DNA of 64,000 bases from assembly GCF_900108345.1 (NCBI RefSeq), contig NZ_FNVV01000012.1, forward strand, positions 1 to 64,000, written 5' to 3'. This DNA is from Bacteroides ndongoniae. Lineage in GTDB: Bacteria; Bacteroidota; Bacteroidia; Bacteroidales; Bacteroidaceae. The position numbers and the translations under genes are program-made. Below the pieces are notes generated by a model. The model had not been told where the DNA came from. It ran no database searches and was given only the letters and a program-made list of their open reading frames with translations. Numbering within the stretch: position 1 is the first letter of the stretch; each line of letters opens with the position of its first letter. Positions 58,928-64,000 of the stretch are shown in pieces.

Positions 58928-60301
58928 TCAGCGCAGTGCTTCTACTTCATCAGGAGTCAACGGAATCTTCTTACCCAAACGGCGTGCGCCCGTCTCGGTA
59001 ATAAGGTAATCTTCTTCGTTGCGGATACCTCCGAAATGACGGTATTCCTCTACCTTATCGTAATTAATGAAATCGGCAAACTTCTTCTCTGCTTTCCACA
59101 GGTCTATCAGTTCGGGAATGAAATAAATGCCCGGCTCTACCGTATGTACGAAGCCCGGTTCCAACGGAATGGCCAAGCGCTGGCTCTTACGGCCAAACTG
59201 GGTACTCTTGGGCTGTCCGTTATAGCCTACCCACTGTTCTCCAAGGTTTTCCATATCATGTACATCAAGGCCCATCATGTGTCCCAGTCCGTGAGGATAG
59301 AACAAAGCATGTGCTCCCTCGCGTACGGCATCTTCGGCATTGCCTTTCATCAGTCCCAGGTCTTTCAGACCCTCGACCATAACACGGGCAGAAAGGTCGT
59401 ACACTTCCATATAAGGGATGCCCGGACGAAGTGCCTTAACCGACTCCAGATGCATGGCATTCTGTATTTCGTAAACAGCACGTTGGCGCGGTGTGAAGGT
59501 CTTGTCGGCAGGAATGGTAGACGACATATCACCGCAATAGCCTGAAGGAAGTTCAGCACCGGCATCAATCAGGAACAAGTCTCCTGGTTTTACCTTATTG
59601 CCATAGTAATGGTTGTGCAGGGTCTGTCCGTTGATGGTAGCAATGGTAGCAAACGAAAGGTCGCAATTGTTGCGCTGGGCTACGTGATTCATTTCAGCTA
59701 CTACCTCATATTCGTACATGCCCGGACGAAGCACCTTCATGGCCGTAATATGCATATCGGCTGTCACGTTGCAGGCTTTTTCTATTTCGGCAATTTCTTC
59801 GGCCGACTTATAATTACGCTGTGACACTACGGCCCGGATAAAAGGAACGGACCCTTCCTGACAGGCAGGTGCTATTCCCAGCCAGTCCATCAGCTTCAGC
59901 TTATGCTCGGCACGGTAAGGCGGCAGATAATGAACCGTACGTCCCTGTGCTACGGCCTTCTGCAAATAACCGGCTATCTCGGCATACGGACGGGTTTCGG
60001 TAATTCCAACTGCTGCAGCTTTCTCGTGCAGTGTCGGTTGTGTACCCATCCAGACAATGTGGTCAATGGTCAGTTCGTCTCCAAATATAATTTCCTTGTC
60101 TTCATCTACATCGATAATGGCAGAAAGACCTGCAAACGACAAGCCAAAGTAATAGAGAAAGGTGGAGTCCTGACGGTAACGGAAAGTATTGTCCTCGTAA
60201 TTCAGGCCTTGCTCGTCGTTACCCAAAAACAATAACACCCCCGAACCCATATTTTTTTTCAGCTGGGCTCTGCGCTGTACATAAGTTTCTTTAGCAAACA
60301 T
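58928..60301 (-). CDS. pepP: Xaa-Pro aminopeptidase (M24B)
   Basis: 457 residues from ATG 60301 (MFAKETYVQRRAQL). N-terminal AMP_N domain (VLLFLGNDEQGLNYEDNTFRYRQDSTFLYYFG). Catalytic metal ligands lie in LIDAGAELPSGYCGDMSST, FYPHGLGHMMGLDVHDM, VHTVEPGIYF and GIRNEEDYLIT. Releases N-terminal residues before proline. Cytosolic, normal length. Confidence 0.92.
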   Translation of the reverse strand: MFAKETYVQRRAQLKKNMGSGVLLFLGNDEQGLNYEDNTFRYRQDSTFLYYFGLSFAGLSAIIDVDEDKEIIFGDELTIDHIVWMGTQPTLHEKAAAVGITETRPYAEIAGYLQKAVAQGRTVHYLPPYRAEHKLKLMDWLGIAPACQEGSVPFIRAVVSQRNYKSAEEIAEIEKACNVTADMHITAMKVLRPGMYEYEVVAEMNHVAQRNNCDLSFATIATINGQTLHNHYYGNKVKPGDLFLIDAGAELPSGYCGDMSSTIPADKTFTPRQRAVYEIQNAMHLESVKALRPGIPYMEVYDLSARVMVEGLKDLGLMKGNAEDAVREGAHALFYPHGLGHMMGLDVHDMENLGEQWVGYNGQPKSTQFGRKSQRLAIPLEPGFVHTVEPGIYFIPELIDLWKAEKKFADFINYDKVEEYRHFGGIRNEEDYLITETGARRLGKKIPLTPDEVEALR

Positions 60302-60533
60302 GGTGTTTCTATTTTTTATAAGTTGATTTGCAACAAAGATAGTGAAAGGTGAGAGCAGAAGCAAATGAAAATAAAATTTTCAATTTGATTATGCCGAACC
60401 GTATCCTATCTTATCCAAAGATAGTGAAAGTCGAAAGTAAAAAAATAAGCTTGCTTAATTTTTTTGCCGAGACGCATCCTTCTTATCTAAAAATACGGAA
60501 TGTTTCCATTCCGTACCTACTTGTCTCATCAGT

Positions 60534-60620
60534 TTCTCATAACTATGAGAAGTCTATTCTCACAATAATGAGAAGACCATTCTCATAAGTATGAGAAAAC
60601 TATTCTCACAGTGATGAGAA
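60534..60620. repeat. Second array of 23-bp-period palindromes TTCTCA-N6-TGAGAA
   Basis: Four units start at 60534, 60557, 60580 and 60603, exactly 23 bp apart, each with six-base arms and a six-base centre. Same motif and period as 37240-37395, and again in a divergent intergenic region. Confidence 0.9.
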
Positions 60621-60740
60621 TATATTTTTCCAATATAGAACACAAACGGGAAGTAATATATCCCCAGCCATACCTACCTGGCAAAGCTGCAGATACAAGT
60701 GAAGCCAGCCTGGCTAACTCGAAAATATAACGGGCGAAGA

Positions 60741-60771
60741 TTTCACATTATCGAACTATTCACTATTTTTG
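60741..60771 (+). promoter_or_regulatory. rpoN promoter
   Basis: TTTC (60741-60744), a 19-nt spacer and TATTTTTG (60764-60771), 27 bp before the start codon. Confidence 0.6.
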
Positions 60772-60798
60772 CGGTGAGAATCATAACTGAACTAAAAT

Positions 60799-62286
60799 AT
60801 GGCACAAGGATCCCGACAGATACAGACTCAGGCGCAGCAACAGATACAAACGCTGTCGCCACAGCAAATTCTGGTAGTGAAACTGCTCGAACTTCCGGCT
60901 GTGGAACTGGAGGATAGGGTGCGTGCCGAACTTCTGGAAAATCCCGCACTGGAAGAAGGAAAGGAAGAGACCTCTAACGACGAATATACCGAAAACTCTG
61001 AAAACGGTACTGAAAACGACGAAGGAGATACCAGCTATGACTCGCTGAGCGACTACTTGAACGAAGATGATATCCCCGACTATAAGCTTCAGGAAAACAA
61101 CCGCACGAAAGGTGAACAACCCGAAGAAATACCTTTCTCGGATGCCACTTCGTTTTATGAAACATTGAAAGAGCAATTAGGAGAGCGCGATCTGACTGAG
61201 CACCAACGCGAACTGGCCGAATATCTGATAGGTTCTCTGGATGATGATGGCCTGCTACGCAAGTCATTGGACAGCATCAGCGACGAACTCGCCATCTATT
61301 CGGGCATCAATGCCAGCACCGAGGAACTGGAAAAGGCACTGAAAATTATCCAGGACTTCGATCCCGCAGGATTAGGCGCCCGTAACCTGCAAGAATGTCT
61401 GCTCATCCAGATACAACGGAAAATTGAGCAACAGCATCCTGCCCCCGACTCCTTATTGTATGTCGAAGAAAAAATCATCGCCGAATGTTACGAGGAGTTC
61501 ACCCGTAAACACTGGGACAAGATACAGCAGAAACTGAACCTTGACGACAGCATATTTCAGCAAGCCGTCAAAGAAATCTGCAAGCTGAACCCACGCCCTG
61601 GAGCATCACTAGGCGAAGCCATCGGCAAGAACATGCAGCAAATCATACCCGACTTTATTGTCGACACATACGACGACGGTACCATCAACCTCACGTTGAA
61701 CAACCGCAACATGCCCGAACTGCGCATGAGCCGCGACTTTACCGAGATGGTTGAAGAACATACCAAAAACAAAGCCAATCAGTCGAAAGAGTCCAAAGAA
61801 GCTATGATGTTTCTGAAGCAGAAAATGGATGCTGCCCAGGGATTTATCGATGCTGTCAAACAACGGCAGAATACGCTGATGACTACCATGCAAGCCATTA
61901 TCGACCTGCAACGTCCCTTCTTTCTTGAAGGCGATGAGTCGCTGCTACGTCCCATGATACTGAAAGACGTGGCCGAACGCACAGGACTGGACATTTCAAC
62001 CATATCGCGCGTCAGCAACAGCAAATACGTACAGACCAATTATGGTATTTATCCGCTGAAATTCTTCTTCAACGATGGATATACCACCGAGGGAGGCGAA
62101 GAAATGTCTGTCCGCGAAATACGCAAGATCTTGAAAGAATGCATCGACAACGAGGACAAAAAGAAGCCCTATACCGACGATGAACTGACTGAAATACTGA
62201 AAGAAAAAGGTTACCCGATAGCACGGCGAACAGTAGCCAAATACCGCCAGCAGATGAACATACCTGTGGCACGGTTAAGACGGTAA
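60799..62286 (+). CDS. rpoN: RNA polymerase sigma-54 factor
   Basis: 495 residues. Region I (QQQIQTLSPQQILVVKLLELPAVELEDRVRAELLENPALEE) is followed by an acidic region II (~50-95), the core-binding region and the RpoN box ARRTVAKYRQ near the end. It would direct transcription from -24/-12 promoters with enhancer proteins. Normal length. Confidence 0.96.
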   Translation: MAQGSRQIQTQAQQQIQTLSPQQILVVKLLELPAVELEDRVRAELLENPALEEGKEETSNDEYTENSENGTENDEGDTSYDSLSDYLNEDDIPDYKLQENNRTKGEQPEEIPFSDATSFYETLKEQLGERDLTEHQRELAEYLIGSLDDDGLLRKSLDSISDELAIYSGINASTEELEKALKIIQDFDPAGLGARNLQECLLIQIQRKIEQQHPAPDSLLYVEEKIIAECYEEFTRKHWDKIQQKLNLDDSIFQQAVKEICKLNPRPGASLGEAIGKNMQQIIPDFIVDTYDDGTINLTLNNRNMPELRMSRDFTEMVEEHTKNKANQSKESKEAMMFLKQKMDAAQGFIDAVKQRQNTLMTTMQAIIDLQRPFFLEGDESLLRPMILKDVAERTGLDISTISRVSNSKYVQTNYGIYPLKFFFNDGYTTEGGEEMSVREIRKILKECIDNEDKKKPYTDDELTEILKEKGYPIARRTVAKYRQQMNIPVARLRR

Positions 62287-62347
62287 GTTTTCTTATAGTA
62301 CAGTAATCATAAAACTTTCAAGTTGTCCCCAAAAAACAAATAGAATC

Positions 62348-63013
62348 ATGACTGAAGAACATATCATTGCAGACAAAACCCTGATAAGGATCGCCAAAGT
62401 GATTTCGGTTCTATTCACACCGTTTTCTATCCCGTTTTTGGCATTCTTGATTCTACTCATTTTTTCTTATCTGCGCATCATGCCGCTGCAATACAAGCTG
62501 ATAGTGCTGGGAGTGGTGTATTGTTTCACCATACTGATGCCTATGCTTACCATTTTCATCTTCCGGAAAATCAACGGTTTCACTCCCGAGGATTTGGCTG
62601 ATCGCAAAAAACGTTATGTTCCGTTCATCCTGACCATTACTTCCTACATATTCTGCCTGCTAATGATGTATCGGCTCAACATTCCTTGGTATATGAGCGG
62701 TATCATTCTGGCAGCACTGATTATGATGATCATCTGTGTAGTAGTGAACTTGCGCTGGAAACTGAGCGAACACATGGCCGGTTCCGGAGCTATTGTAGGA
62801 GGGCTGGTCGCTTTCAGTGCTTTGTTCGGCTACAATCCTGTATGGTGGTTGTGCCTGTTCATTCTGATATCCGGGGTATTGGGAACGGCACGCCTTATTT
62901 TAAGTCACCATACACTGGGCGAGGTTGTCGGAGGGTTTGCCGTAGGCCTGCTATGCTCACTGCTGGTGCTACACCCTTTGAGCAATATAACGTTCCGCAT
63001 CTTGATGCTCTGA
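62348..63013 (+). CDS. PAP2-like membrane phosphatase family protein
   Basis: 221 residues with six membrane helices. C-terminal GTARLILSHHTLGEVVGGFAVG resembles the last PAP2 motif (R, H, then small residues); SEHMAGSGAIVGG resembles the middle motif. The first motif is replaced by DLADRKKRYVPF. Probably acts on a lipid phosphate, for example undecaprenyl or lipid A phosphate. Downstream of rpoN (61 bp), possibly the same transcript. Confidence 0.75.
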   Translation: MTEEHIIADKTLIRIAKVISVLFTPFSIPFLAFLILLIFSYLRIMPLQYKLIVLGVVYCFTILMPMLTIFIFRKINGFTPEDLADRKKRYVPFILTITSYIFCLLMMYRLNIPWYMSGIILAALIMMIICVVVNLRWKLSEHMAGSGAIVGGLVAFSALFGYNPVWWLCLFILISGVLGTARLILSHHTLGEVVGGFAVGLLCSLLVLHPLSNITFRILML

Positions 63014-63120
63014 CAACTGTCGGGCAGGAATAAAGGAATATGGATAAGATCTTACGTAACAAAAAAGAAAATAACAATTAGATAATTAACAAGAATATTA
63101 ATCCCTTAAAACTAAAAATT

Positions 63121-63501
63121 ATGAATTTTCCAACAGATGTAAAGTACACTAAAGAACATGAATGGATCCGCGTGGAAGGTGATATAGCTTATGTAGGAAT
63201 TACCGATTACGCACAAGAGCAATTAGGTGATATCGTTTTTGTTGATATTCCCACAGTAGACGAAACATTGGCAGCCGGTGAGACATTTGGCACCATCGAA
63301 GTAGTAAAAACCATTTCAGACCTGTTCTTGCCGGTAGCTGGAACCATCCTGGAACAGAACGAGGCATTGGCCGACCAGCCGGAACTTGTCAACCAAGATC
63401 CTTACGGCGAAGGCTGGATCATCAAAATCAAACCTGCCGATGACGCAAACTTTGATGAATTGCTCGATGCAGAGGCTTATAAAGCACTGGTAAATGCCTG
63501 A
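63121..63501 (+). CDS. gcvH: Glycine cleavage system H protein
   Basis: 126 residues. The lipoyl-lysine lies in GTIEVVKTISDLFLPVAG; N-terminal YTKEHEWIRVEGDIAYVGITDYAQEQLGDIVFVD is diagnostic. Shuttles the aminomethyl group among the P, T and L proteins. Followed by purE, possibly in one operon. Confidence 0.97.
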   Translation: MNFPTDVKYTKEHEWIRVEGDIAYVGITDYAQEQLGDIVFVDIPTVDETLAAGETFGTIEVVKTISDLFLPVAGTILEQNEALADQPELVNQDPYGEGWIIKIKPADDANFDELLDAEAYKALVNA

Positions 63502-63584
63502 TAGCATTTACTAGCCTTATAGGCACATCTTCATTGTGATTGTAGTCTTCCCTATCAACTGAAATAATAAATAAAGTAACGAAT

Positions 63585-64000
63585 ATGTATTCACCTATCG
63601 TCAGCATCATCATGGGCAGCACGTCCGACCTCCCTGTAGTAGAGAAGGCCGCACAACTGCTCAATGACTTGCATGTACCGTTCGAAATGAATGCTTTATC
63701 GGCTCACCGCACACCGGAAGCCGTTGAAAGCTTTGCCAAGAATGCCAGCAAACGAGGCATCAAGGTCATCATTGCCGCTGCCGGAATGGCTGCAGCCCTG
63801 CCTGGAGTGATTGCAGCCAATACTACGCTGCCCGTCATCGGTATTCCCATCAAGGGTTCCTCACTGAGTGGAATGGATGCCTTGTATTCTATCATTCAAA
63901 TGCCTCCCGGCATACCGGTAGCTACCGTTGCCATCGACGGCGCCATGAATGCGGCCATCTTAGCTGTACAGATTCTGGCCCTGAGCGATCCTATATTAGC
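63585..64000 (+). CDS. purE: N5-carboxyaminoimidazole ribonucleotide mutase (partial)
   Basis: 138 residues seen, cut by the window end. [56 protein letters not shown] and [30 protein letters not shown] are PurE signatures, including the active-site His in SAHR. Purine synthesis. Confidence 0.96.
   Translation, partial: MYSPIVSIIMGSTSDLPVVEKAAQLLNDLHVPFEMNALSAHRTPEAVESFAKNASKRGIKVIIAAAGMAAALPGVIAANTTLPVIGIPIKGSSLSGMDALYSIIQMPPGIPVATVAIDGAMNAAILAVQILALSDPIL

Larger units (their letters stand above)
60302..60798. other. Divergent spacer pepP / rpoN
   Basis: 497 bp without a gene. Contains a 9-bp hairpin TACGGAATG-TTTC-CATTCCGTA (60494-60515), the second palindrome array and the rpoN promoter. 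Confidence 0.65.

Overview
The window looks like a chromosome segment of a gut Bacteroidaceae species (Bacteroides or Phocaeicola). Evidence: promoters with the TTTG / TAnnTTTG elements of this group, proteins typical of Bacteroidales (DUF3836, DUF4369-redoxin lipoprotein, RprY-like regulators, TGS-type nucleoside kinase, sialate O-acetylesterase, GH43), and NBU-like mobilizable elements inserted at a tRNA-Leu gene. I ran no database search; family calls come from motifs and recall.

Region 1 (1-19.4 kb) is accessory DNA: two integrative mobilizable elements in tandem at the 3' end of tRNA-Leu(CAA) (19342-19425, minus). A 14-bp core, GTACCCAGACCCGG, occurs at 8297-8310 and again at 19341-19354 inside the tRNA. 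The left element (window start to ~8.3 kb, integrase outside the window) has HTH, helicase, primase, oriT-like hairpins and a MobV relaxase. Its cargo is HxlR, an NTF2-like protein, two flavodoxin-fold reductases, Crp/Fnr and DUF4405. Its primase is frameshifted by a 7-bp tandem duplication. The right element (8.3-19.35 kb) carries a tyrosine integrase, a DUF1016 nuclease-like protein, a Kup potassium transporter, a MOBP-type mobilization operon, primase, RepA-like ATPase, an HTH protein and a gene broken by an in-frame TAG. Near-identical 28-bp repeats lie just inside both ends and look like integrase arm sites.

Region 2 (19.5-26.4 kb) is core housekeeping: manC, a DUF3836 protein, HIT protein, greA, a redoxin lipoprotein and pnp.

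Region 3 (26.5-34.4 kb) is the most interesting part. Two closely related OmpR-type response regulators and one histidine kinase sit beside a compact peptide-modification locus: a 43-residue precursor with a Gly-Gly motif (29744-29875), a truncated radical SAM protein, a full radical SAM/SPASM protein, a cytoplasmic S41-type peptidase and a TolC-like outer membrane protein. Three promoters in this locus share one architecture: TAAC repeats at exactly 48, 37 and 26 bp upstream of the -7 element, spaced 11 bp as expected for tandem binding of an OmpR-family regulator. I propose a two-component-controlled RiPP system, possibly reshuffled by recombination because base composition changes sharply near 30.45 kb.

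Region 4 (35-64 kb) is mostly core: ptb-buk, LD-carboxypeptidase, glutaminyl-cyclase-like M28 lipoprotein, sufE, a minus-strand operon of CPBP protease, three DUF2975 proteins, HTH and a MutS-like ATPase, GH43, ribF/HAD/calcium-type ATPase, rubredoxin, Na/Pi symporter, nucleoside kinase, sialate esterase, a histidine-kinase-like protein without phospho-acceptor histidine, Xaa-Pro aminopeptidase, rpoN, a PAP2-like protein, gcvH and partial purE. Its intergenic regions hold unusual repeats: two 23-bp-period palindrome arrays, a 55-bp palindromic repeat present twice, and long inverted repeats.
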